Below are positions 17,312-25,274 of a DNA stretch of 52,792 nucleotides, piece after piece. The DNA comes from Lachnospiraceae bacterium. Its GTDB lineage: Bacteria; Bacillota; Clostridia; Lachnospirales; Lachnospiraceae. The notes under the pieces are model-generated. The model was not told where the DNA came from and made no database searches. It worked only from the letters and a program-made list of their open reading frames with translations. Position 1 is the first letter of the stretch. Each line of letters starts with the position of its first letter. The DNA is taken from NCBI GenBank assembly GCA_024695465.1, contig JAILID010000070.1:1-52792 (forward strand). Direction: 5' to 3'. Position numbers and translations under genes: made by a program.

Positions 17312-20300
17312 TTACTGAGCCTTGTAGAGGTCGACCAGCTTCTGGAGATACTCGAATCTCTCCTTGCACTCCTGCTCGGATCTTGCGAAGAGTTCCTTCG
17401 CGCGAGTCGGGTTAGCACGCATCAGCGAGCTGTAACGAACTTCGCCGGCGATGAAGTCCTGATAGGACTCTGTCGGAGCCTTGGAATCCAGGCTGAACGC
17501 CGGTTTTCCGGCCTTTGCGAGTTCCGGATTGAAGCGGAAGTTGAACCAGTAACCAGCCTTGACGGCGAGCTCTTCCTCTGTGATGGACTTGCCCATGCCC
17601 TTGCGGATGCCGTGGTTGATGCACGGTGCGTAAGCGATGATGAGCGACGGTCCCGGATAAGCCTCAGCCTCTGCGATCGCCTTGACAGCCTGATTATAGT
17701 CAGCGCCGATGGAGATGTGGGCGACATAAACATAACCGTAGGTCATAGCCATGCCGGCAAGGTCTTTCTTCTTGGTCTCCTTACCAGCCGCTGCGAACTG
17801 GGCGACAGCGCCGGTACGTGTGGACTTGGAAGCCTGTCCGCCGGTGTTGGAGTAAACTTCGGTATCGAAGACCATGATGTTGACATCGTGGCCGGAAGCA
17901 AGGACGTGATCCACGCCGCCGTAACCGATATCATAAGCCCATCCGTCGCCGCCGAAGATCCACTGGCTCTTCTTGGACAGGAAATCCTTCTTCTCGACGA
18001 TCTCCTTCGCGTCTGCGGAATCGCAGCCTTCAAGAGCAGCGACCAGAGCGTCGGAAGCAGCACCGTTTTCAGCGCCGTTCGCATAGGTCTCGATCCACTT
18101 CTTCGCAGCGTCGGCAGCAGCGCCTTCGCCTGCGGCAATCGCTTCGACATGGGTCTTCAGGCCTTCACGGATTGCCTTCTGGGCAAGGAACATACCATAA
18201 CCGAACTCAGCGTTGTCCTCGAACAGGGAGTTATCCCATGCCGGGCCCTTACCTTCCGGAGTGGTGGTGTAGGGCGTGGAGGGCGAGCTGTTGCCCCAGA
18301 TGGAGGAGCAGCCGGTCGCGTTCGCGATGTACATTCTGTCGCCGAAGAGCTGGGTGATCAGCTTGGCGTAAGGAGTCTCGCCGCAGCCTGCGCAGGCGCC
18401 GGAGAACTCAAGCAGCGGGCGCTTGAACTGGCTGCCCTTGACCGAAGCTTCCTTGAATTTCGCGACAACGTCGTCCTTGACCGGAGTCTTGACGAGATAA
18501 TCGAAATACGGCTGAGTCGCATCTGCGTTGGCTTCCATGTTGACCATGTTAAGGGCCTTGCCGGTCTTCTTGCCCGGGCAGACGTTCGCGCAGGAGCCGC
18601 AGCCCGTGCAGTCATACGCGGAGATGCCGATCGTAAACTTGTAGTTCGGCATACCCATCATCGGAAGAGACTTGAAGCCTTCCGGAGCAGCCGCAGCTTC
18701 TTCATCCGTTACAGCAAAGGTACGGATAACCGCGTGCGGGCAGACGAACGAGCAGCGTCCGCACTGGATGCAGTTGTCCGGATCCCACTGCGGGATATTG
18801 ACGGCGATGCCGCGCTTCTCGTAGGCAGCCGTGCCGGCCGGCGTGGAGCCGTCGACATAATCGACAAATGCGGAAACCGGCAGATTGTTGCCTTCCTGTG
18901 CGGAGACAGCGTTCTGGATCGTGTTGACGAACTTGACGCGGTCTTCCGGTCCTTCCGTGACGACCTTGAAGTCAAGACCTTCGTCTTCACAGTCAGCCCA
19001 CTCAGCCGGAACAGCGACTTCATGGATCTGCTTCGCGCCTTCCTCGATAGCCGCCCAGTTCTTCTCGACGATATCCTGACCCTTGCGGCCGTAGGTCTTC
19101 TGCGCGGCGTCCTTCATCAGCTGGATAGCGTCAGCTTCCGGGATGATGTTCGCGAGCTTGAAGAATGCGGACTGCAGGATGGTGTTGATACGTGTCGGGC
19201 CCATGCCGGTAGCGATACCGATCTTGACGCCGTCGATCGTGTAGAACTTAATGCCGTGTGTAGCGATGAATTTCTTCATCTGACCCGGAAGGTGCTGACC
19301 CAGCTCCTCATCGGACCAAGCGCAGTTGAGCAGGAATGTGCCGCCGTCGACGATTTCCTGAGCCATGTTGAACTTGCGGACGTAAGCCGGATTGTGGCAT
19401 GCGACGAAGTCAGCCTTGCGGATCAGGTAGGTCGACTTGATCGGCTTCTTGCCGAAGCGGAGATGGGACATCGTGACGCCGCCGGACTTCTTGGAGTCGT
19501 AATCAAAGTATGCCTGCGCGTACATATCGGTATTATCGCCGATGATCTTGATGGAGTTCTTGTTCGCGCCGACCGTACCGTCAGCGCCAAGGCCCCAGAA
19601 CTTGCAGTTGACGGTTCCGGCCGGCGTAGCGACGATCGGAGCGCCTACTTCGAGGGAAAGGTTCGTGACGTCGTCAACGATGCCGATCGTGAATTTCTTC
19701 TTGTCGAAATTCTCGAAGACAGCCTTGATCTGGTTCGGAGCGGTGTCCTTGGAACCAAGGCCATAACGTCCGCAGTGAACCGGGATATCCTTGAATTTGG
19801 AATCGTGAAGAGCAGCCACAACGTCGAGGTAAAGCGGCTCGCCGTTAGCGCCCGGCTCCTTCGTCCTGTCGAGGACATTGATGACCTTGACAGTCTCCGG
19901 GATAGCCGCGATAAGAGCCTCGTTGGAGAACGGACGATACAGTCTGACTTTGATGAGGCCGACCTTCGAGCCGAAATTCTCTCTTAAGTAATCAATAGTC
20001 TCCTCGATGGTCTCGTTGACGGAGCCCATGGCGATGATGACGGATTCAGCATCCGGATCACCGTAGTAGTTGAAGAGCTTGTAATCCGTGCCGATCTTGG
20101 CGTTGACCTTGTCCATATACATCTGAACGATTTCCGGCATCTTGTCATAGAAAGGATTGGAAGCTTCACGAGCCTGGAAGAAGATATCCGGGTTCTGAGC
20201 GGAACCTCTCTCGCAGGGATGGTTCGGATTCAGGGCGTGATCGCGGAACTTCCTGATGGCTTCATGATTGACCATCTCATCGAGATCAGCGTAATCCCAG

Positions 20301-20857
20301 GTGCGGATCTTCTGGATCTCGTGGGATGTACGGAAACCGTCGAAGAAATTGATGAAGGGCAGGCTGCCTTCGAGAGCGGCCATGTGGGCGACCGGCGTAA
20401 GATCCATGACTTCCTGTACGGAAGATTCGCAGAGCATGCAGGCTCCGGCCTGACGACATGCATAGACGTCTGAATGATCGCCGAAGATTGAAAGCGCATG
20501 GCTGGCAACGGCGCGGGCGGAAACATCAAAGACGCCCGGAAGCTGCTCGCCGGCTACCTTGTAAATATTTGGGATCATGAGGAGAAGACCCTGGGAAGCG
20601 GTGAAGGTCGTTGTCATAGCTCCTGCCGCAAGAGCGCCGTGGAAAGATCCGGAAGCGCCTGCTTCAGACTGCATTTCCGTAACCTGTACGGTCGTGCCGA
20701 AAATATTCTTTCTTCCGGCAGTAGCCCACTCATCGACATGCTCCGGCATGACGGATGACGGGGTGATCGGGAAGATGGTAGCGACTTCCGTAAACGCGTA
20801 TGACGCGTGGGCGGCAGCCTCATTACCATCCATGGTTAACCATTTCCTGTTATCCAT
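17312..20857 (-). CDS. nifJ: pyruvate:ferredoxin (flavodoxin) oxidoreductase
   Basis: Converts pyruvate and CoA to acetyl-CoA and CO2, passing electrons to ferredoxin or flavodoxin; the central anaerobic step in clostridia. All domains are in one chain of 1181 residues: pyruvate-binding domain (ATIFPITPSSVMPEHVDEW), CoA-binding domain, gamma domain, a 2[4Fe-4S] ferredoxin domain at about residues 690-760 (CIQCGRCSFVCP and CTGCGSCANVCP), and the TPP domain (GDGWAYDIGYGGVDHVL, EVYSNTGGQASKSTRTG) with the third-cluster cysteines (SGACAGCGE). GGAGG is ten bases before the ATG. It is a single gene with its own promoter and terminator. Its strong codon bias leaves long open frames on the opposite strand. 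Confidence 0.97.
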   Translation of the reverse strand: MDNRKWLTMDGNEAAAHASYAFTEVATIFPITPSSVMPEHVDEWATAGRKNIFGTTVQVTEMQSEAGASGSFHGALAAGAMTTTFTASQGLLLMIPNIYKVAGEQLPGVFDVSARAVASHALSIFGDHSDVYACRQAGACMLCESSVQEVMDLTPVAHMAALEGSLPFINFFDGFRTSHEIQKIRTWDYADLDEMVNHEAIRKFRDHALNPNHPCERGSAQNPDIFFQAREASNPFYDKMPEIVQMYMDKVNAKIGTDYKLFNYYGDPDAESVIIAMGSVNETIEETIDYLRENFGSKVGLIKVRLYRPFSNEALIAAIPETVKVINVLDRTKEPGANGEPLYLDVVAALHDSKFKDIPVHCGRYGLGSKDTAPNQIKAVFENFDKKKFTIGIVDDVTNLSLEVGAPIVATPAGTVNCKFWGLGADGTVGANKNSIKIIGDNTDMYAQAYFDYDSKKSGGVTMSHLRFGKKPIKSTYLIRKADFVACHNPAYVRKFNMAQEIVDGGTFLLNCAWSDEELGQHLPGQMKKFIATHGIKFYTIDGVKIGIATGMGPTRINTILQSAFFKLANIIPEADAIQLMKDAAQKTYGRKGQDIVEKNWAAIEEGAKQIHEVAVPAEWADCEDEGLDFKVVTEGPEDRVKFVNTIQNAVSAQEGNNLPVSAFVDYVDGSTPAGTAAYEKRGIAVNIPQWDPDNCIQCGRCSFVCPHAVIRTFAVTDEEAAAAPEGFKSLPMMGMPNYKFTIGISAYDCTGCGSCANVCPGKKTGKALNMVNMEANADATQPYFDYLVKTPVKDDVVAKFKEASVKGSQFKRPLLEFSGACAGCGETPYAKLITQLFGDRMYIANATGCSSIWGNSSPSTPYTTTPEGKGPAWDNSLFEDNAEFGYGMFLAQKAIREGLKTHVEAIAAGEGAAADAAKKWIETYANGAENGAASDALVAALEGCDSADAKEIVEKKDFLSKKSQWIFGGDGWAYDIGYGGVDHVLASGHDVNIMVFDTEVYSNTGGQASKSTRTGAVAQFAAAGKETKKKDLAGMAMTYGYVYVAHISIGADYNQAVKAIAEAEAYPGPSLIIAYAPCINHGIRKGMGKSITEEELAVKAGYWFNFRFNPELAKAGKPAFSLDSKAPTESYQDFIAGEVRYSSLMRANPTRAKELFARSEQECKERFEYLQKLVDLYKAQ

Positions 20858-20917
20858 TGTGATGTTACCTCCTTAAATAATAAAAAGCATAATGATGTAC
20901 TGTAAACATCTGTTAAA

Positions 20918-20946
20918 ATTATAGCACTAAAATAATAGAAAGTCCA
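20918..20946 (-). promoter_or_regulatory. promoter of porA/nifJ
   Basis: TGGACT, 17 bases, perfect TATAAT preceded by TGC (extended -10). Transcription would begin about 55 bases before the start codon, in an AT-rich leader. Suited to the high expression expected of this enzyme. Confidence 0.75.
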
Positions 20947-21141
20947 TTATGTTCTAAATAATATGCACAATGTTTTTGTATTTATTCCAGTGCGCCATGT
21001 TATTTATAGCTAACCACCGCGGAGACGGCTCCGCCTGTCAGGCGCCTTCATAAAAACTTACGGATTGGGCTGTCCCTGAAAAGCGCGAAGGGAGCGGCGG
21101 ACAGCAAAGCCTCCGGCGCCCCCTTATCTTTCTTCTTTCGG

Positions 21142-22782
21142 TCAGTCGTCCATCTCCTGCTCTTCCGTCGCGACATAGATCTGACGCTTCTTCGCCATCG
21201 CGTCCGAAGCCAGATACTCGTCGTAGGTCCCGACCTTGTCGATCAGCGTCCCGTCCGGCAGGAATTCCATGATCCGGTTGGCCGTCGTCTCGACGATCTG
21301 ATGATCGCGGGAAGCAAAGAGGATCACGCCCGGGAATTTCTTCATTCCGTTATTAAGCGCGGTGATGGCCTCCATGTCCAGATGGTTGGTCGGCTCGTCG
21401 AATATAAGGACATTCGCCCCCGAAATCATCATCTTGGACAGCAGGCAGCGCACTTTCTCCCCTCCGGAGAGCACGCGCACGCGCTTGATGCCGTCCTCGC
21501 CCGCGAAAAGCATGCGGCCGAGGAAGCCCCGGACATATGTGGTGTCTTTATTTTCCGAATACTGGGTCAGCCAGTCGGCGATCGTGAGATCGGAATCGAA
21601 CTCCGCATTGTAATCGTGCGGGAAATACGCCCGGCTCGTCGTGATGCCCCACTTGTAGTAGCCTTCATCCGGCTCCATGTTGCCGGAAATGATCTCGAAG
21701 AGCGTCGTCTTGGCCCTCTCGTTTCCTCCGACAAACGCGACCTTGTCCGTGCGGGAGATGATAAAGTTGAGGTCCTTGAAGATTACTTCCCCGTCGATCG
21801 TCTTCGAGAGATGCTCGACGAAAAGGACGTCGTTGCCGATATCGCGGTTGGGCCTGAAATCGATATAGGGGTACTTGCGGCTCGATGGCACCATCGCGTC
21901 CAGCTGGATTTTCTCGAGGGCGCGCTTTCTGGAAGTCGCCTGCTTGGACTTGGAAGCATTCGCCGAAAAGCGGGAAATGAACTCCTGCAGCTCCTTGATC
22001 TTCTCCTCTTTCTTACGGTTCTCTTCCTTCATCTGCTTCATGAGCAGCTGGCTGGACTCGAACCAGAAATCATAGTTGCCGGCAAAAAGACGGATCTTGC
22101 CAAAATCGATGTCCGCCGTATGCGTGCACACCTTGTTCAGGAAGTAACGGTCATGGGAGACCACGATGACGGTGTTCTTGAAATTGATCAGGAACTCCTC
22201 GAGCCACTCGATGGCTTCCATATCCAGATGGTTGGTCGGCTCGTCGAGGAGCAGAATATCCGGATTGCCGAAAAGGGCCTTCGCCAGCAGGACCTTGACC
22301 TTCAGCGGGCCTTCAAGATTCGCCATCAGCTCATGGTGATACTCCGTCCCGATCCCAAGCCCGATAAGCAGGCTTTCCGCATCGGATTCGGCCTCCCAGC
22401 CGTTCATCTCCGCGAATTCGGCTTCGAGTTCCGACGCCCGGATCCCGTCCTCATCCGTAAAATCCTCCTTCATATAAAGAGCGTCCTTCTCCTTGCCGAT
22501 ATCGTAGAGGCGCTTGTTGCCCATGATGACGGTATCGAGCACCTCGTAAGCATCGTATTTGAAATGATCCTGCTCCAGAAAAGAAATGCGCTCTCCGGGC
22601 GTCACCGTGACAGTCCCGGAAGTGGTCTCCAGCTGTCCGTTCAGGATTTTCAGAAAAGTGGATTTCCCGGCCCCGTTCGCTCCGATCAGCCCGTAGCAGC
22701 TGCCCTCGGTAAACTTGATGTTAACGTCCGAAAACAGGGCTTTTTTCCCTACACGGTAAGTAACGTTATTTGCTGCAATCAT
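21142..22782 (-). CDS. ABC-F family ATPase (YkpA/YbiT-like)
   Basis: Two ABC domains in one soluble chain of 546 residues, no membrane part; such proteins act on the ribosome. The first Walker A is normal (GANGAGKST, residues 34-42), both Walker B segments are present (DEPTNHLDMEAI twice), and the linker has charged coiled-coil residues (KQMKEENRKKEEKIKELQEF). The first signature is LEGPLK instead of LSGGQ, while the second is intact (LSGGEK). The second Walker A is GGNERAKTT, lacking the usual glycine before lysine. Thus only one of the two composite sites looks canonical. The closest type is the YkpA/YbiT group; I cannot assign antibiotic resistance. Confidence 0.9.
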   Translation of the reverse strand: MIAANNVTYRVGKKALFSDVNIKFTEGSCYGLIGANGAGKSTFLKILNGQLETTSGTVTVTPGERISFLEQDHFKYDAYEVLDTVIMGNKRLYDIGKEKDALYMKEDFTDEDGIRASELEAEFAEMNGWEAESDAESLLIGLGIGTEYHHELMANLEGPLKVKVLLAKALFGNPDILLLDEPTNHLDMEAIEWLEEFLINFKNTVIVVSHDRYFLNKVCTHTADIDFGKIRLFAGNYDFWFESSQLLMKQMKEENRKKEEKIKELQEFISRFSANASKSKQATSRKRALEKIQLDAMVPSSRKYPYIDFRPNRDIGNDVLFVEHLSKTIDGEVIFKDLNFIISRTDKVAFVGGNERAKTTLFEIISGNMEPDEGYYKWGITTSRAYFPHDYNAEFDSDLTIADWLTQYSENKDTTYVRGFLGRMLFAGEDGIKRVRVLSGGEKVRCLLSKMMISGANVLIFDEPTNHLDMEAITALNNGMKKFPGVILFASRDHQIVETTANRIMEFLPDGTLIDKVGTYDEYLASDAMAKKRQIYVATEEQEMDD

Positions 22783-22850
22783 TTTTTATCTCCGATCCTT
22801 CTAATAATCTGTCTGGCGAAACAATAGCCCGCAGGGAACTATGTACCCAT

Positions 22851-22879
22851 ATGGTAATGGCAATGTCCGAAAAAGTCAA
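22851..22879 (-). promoter_or_regulatory. possible promoter of the ABC-F gene
   Basis: TTGACT (five of six), 17 bases, TACCAT (four of six), about 60 bases before the start codon at 22782. Plausible but unproven. Confidence 0.4.
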
Positions 22880-22908
22880 ATGAAAACGGGAAAACCTTTC
22901 TCAAAAAT

Positions 22909-24732
22909 TCAGTTCCTCCTTCTCCCCGTCTCTTTGTATTGCTGCCAGAAGGAGTAGATAAACAGCAGCAGCATGACGGCAAAGAGCACGCCCGTCATAT
23001 CGATGCAGACATCTGTCCACTGTCCGGCCCGCCCGGCGATCCGCGTCTGGTGATACTCATCGATGCAGGCATAGACGAATGAGACAAAGATGGATAAGGA
23101 GACGGCCCTCATAGCCAGCATAAACGCGCAAAAAGAGAGCACGAGGAGTACAAGAAGAATAGCGTACTCGGTCATATGCGCCGCTTTTCTTACATATCCG
23201 TGCAGCAGCGATATCAGATCGATGGATCGGACCCTTTCCCCGGCCAGGTCTTCGACGACCTCGGCTATCTTCTCCGTAACAACCAACGACAGTTCTCCGG
23301 ATTCCTCTCCCGTCTGGTCTGAAAATCCGTAAATGAACGCCATCCAGAGCGCGGTAGGCAAAAACCAGAAAAACCGTTTGATTACTCTCATAATGTTCCC
23401 TTCACTTCTTTTATTTGGATAATCACCTTGCCGGTATCTCTCCTCACGCCTCCGGTCCTCCTTCTTTCGGCCTCTCATCCCCCATTCTTCGGCAATCCGC
23501 GAAAAAACGAAGAACGTGGGAAGCATAAGCATTTCCCGGCTGAAAAAAACACAGCGGGTAAAAGAGACAAAAAACGTGGGCGAGAAAGCCATGCCCGCCG
23601 AAAGCAGCAAAGCCCCTCCGAAAAAGAAAGCCGTCATTCCCCCGTCTCTCTCCTCCAGGGACAAAAAGAGAAGAATAAAAAGGAAAAAAATCATTCCGAC
23701 AGCCAGGCTCGAGACCAGCAGGCTTTTCGTGTTGAGATCGATGACCGGGGGATAGATGCAGCGGTATAATACATGATCCGGATAGAGGTTCCCGCAAAAA
23801 TAATAGACGGCCGGCACAAGAGCGGACACGCCGAGCGGCAGGCTTCTTAAAATCCTGAAATTATAAACGGCAAGGCCGGCCGATATCAGCACAAGAGGCA
23901 GGCACAGCGCGCCGATACATTCTCCTGCGGTATAACAGATTCCAAGAATAATCTTGTCCGCCGCAGTCATAAGCTCAAAATCCGGGAACCAGAAAATGCA
24001 CTCTTCCATCAGGCGGACCTGGTTTCCCGGCGCGAGGAAGAATAAGACCGACAGCCCGCTGCCAAGAAGATAGAGGACTATGCAGGAAAGAGGGATCTTT
24101 CGCCTGTCGAAAAGAGCCTTTATGAGACTCAGCAATCCGAAGCCGATAAAAAAGGCCCCGCTCTCTTCAAATCCCGCCGCATAGATCGACGCGAAAAAGG
24201 CTGCCGCCAGCCGCCAGCCTTCCAGCGGCCGCATGCCCATGCCCAGACGAATAAACGGAAGCAGGGCGATCAACATCGCAAAAAACGCCCAGATATAGAG
24301 GACTTCGGCTGTTTTCCAGAAAACGGTTACATCCAGAAGATCCGACGGCGTAAACAGATAAAAAAATACAAAAATCAGCAGGGTGACAAAAGATCGCAAA
24401 TGAACGTCTTGTTTTTCAGGAACGCAGATAGAAGCCATCAGACGGACAAGGAAGGCGGCGACCACAGCGGAAACCAGATTAACCAGCCTGGGAGACAGAT
24501 GAAGAAGGATGACGAAGATGCTGTGGGGAACCACCCTTCCGCTCCATATGGTCCAGTATTCCTGGGCAAAGGAAAGAACATTCCCGTGAAAGCGGGAGAA
24601 CATTCCTGCAAAAAAGCTGTCGTCAAAACGCATGGGCCGATCCCAATAGATCGTCAGAGCCGCCGCCAGAACAGCCGAAAAGGTCCAATATTCACTTATC
24701 GTCCCGCGGATCAGCTTGAATCTTTCTTTCAT
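22909..24732 (-). CDS. polytopic membrane protein fused to a VanZ-family domain
   Basis: 607 residues. Residues 1-415 form about ten membrane helices with early FDDSFFAG and WTIWSGRVVPH motifs, like an uncharacterised Firmicutes family (probably DUF6056, from memory). Residues 420-447 are charged and look like a translated spacer. Residues 448-607 are a complete VanZ-like protein: FSDQTGEESGELS, RKAAHMTEYAILL, DEYHQTRIAGRAGQWTDV. The VanZ part begins with a methionine (codon at 23391) that has AAGGGA five bases before it, so it may also be translated alone. The frame has no stop between the parts. It overlaps the upstream gene by four bases and is last in a four-gene operon. VanZ proteins are linked to glycopeptide resistance, but their function is not settled. 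Confidence 0.8.
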   Translation of the reverse strand: MKERFKLIRGTISEYWTFSAVLAAALTIYWDRPMRFDDSFFAGMFSRFHGNVLSFAQEYWTIWSGRVVPHSIFVILLHLSPRLVNLVSAVVAAFLVRLMASICVPEKQDVHLRSFVTLLIFVFFYLFTPSDLLDVTVFWKTAEVLYIWAFFAMLIALLPFIRLGMGMRPLEGWRLAAAFFASIYAAGFEESGAFFIGFGLLSLIKALFDRRKIPLSCIVLYLLGSGLSVLFFLAPGNQVRLMEECIFWFPDFELMTAADKIILGICYTAGECIGALCLPLVLISAGLAVYNFRILRSLPLGVSALVPAVYYFCGNLYPDHVLYRCIYPPVIDLNTKSLLVSSLAVGMIFFLFILLFLSLEERDGGMTAFFFGGALLLSAGMAFSPTFFVSFTRCVFFSREMLMLPTFFVFSRIAEEWGMRGRKKEDRRREERYRQGDYPNKRSEGNIMRVIKRFFWFLPTALWMAFIYGFSDQTGEESGELSLVVTEKIAEVVEDLAGERVRSIDLISLLHGYVRKAAHMTEYAILLVLLVLSFCAFMLAMRAVSLSIFVSFVYACIDEYHQTRIAGRAGQWTDVCIDMTGVLFAVMLLLFIYSFWQQYKETGRRRN

Positions 24733-25274
24733 TTCAAAGCCACACTTTCCCGCGCAAGGGCCATAACGGGCGGAGCGTCCCTTCTCATAGAGACCGCCGC
24801 CAGATCTCCTCTTTCTCCTTTCAGCCTCTTCAGCTCTTCTCTGGTGACGACCGCTTTGATCCCAAGCCTCACCGGAACGCTTCCTTCCGGACGGGGAAGC
24901 GGAAACAACGCTTCCGCATCCGTTCGGGAAAAACGCTTTCCCCTAAGGAGAATAACCGTCTCCCCATCCGTCAGGGCAAAAGCCGTATTGCCAAGAACGC
25001 TTACGTAGGAAGCGTCAATTCCAAGGTTGTAGCCGTAATAGAGCTTTTCATCACAGATCCAGCCGCTGATATAATACGCTTCCGCTCCATTGGCCTCCGC
25101 AATCTCATCGATGCTGAAATGTATGAGATCATCGGCCGGCGCGAAAGATTCATAGGAACAGACAGCGTTCCCCTTTTCCCAGTTCCATACAAAGAATATC
25201 CCGAAAGCTGCAGCAAACGCGCATCCGAAAATAACGCTGAAAAGGAGAACGCTCCAACCACTTCTTTTCCTCAT
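24729..25274 (-). CDS. small unknown membrane-anchored protein
   Basis: 181 residues: basic N terminus (MRKRSG), one helix at residues 8-30, then a probably extracellular domain of about 150 residues rich in acidic and aromatic residues (FSIDEIAEANGAEAYYISGW, YYGYNLGIDASYVSVLGN). It matches no family I know. Start and stop both overlap their neighbours by four bases (ATGA), so it is translationally coupled between a YfhO protein and the VanZ fusion, suggesting a joint role at the outer membrane face. Confidence 0.75.
   Translation of the reverse strand: MRKRSGWSVLLFSVIFGCAFAAAFGIFFVWNWEKGNAVCSYESFAPADDLIHFSIDEIAEANGAEAYYISGWICDEKLYYGYNLGIDASYVSVLGNTAFALTDGETVILLRGKRFSRTDAEALFPLPRPEGSVPVRLGIKAVVTREELKRLKGERGDLAAVSMRRDAPPVMALARESVALK

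Noticed and set aside
17612-19987. Open frame of 791 codons on the plus strand opposite nifJ
   Set aside because: The product is Val/Asp/Arg/Leu rich without domain motifs and no promoter fits it. The strong codon bias of nifJ keeps stops away from the antisense frame.
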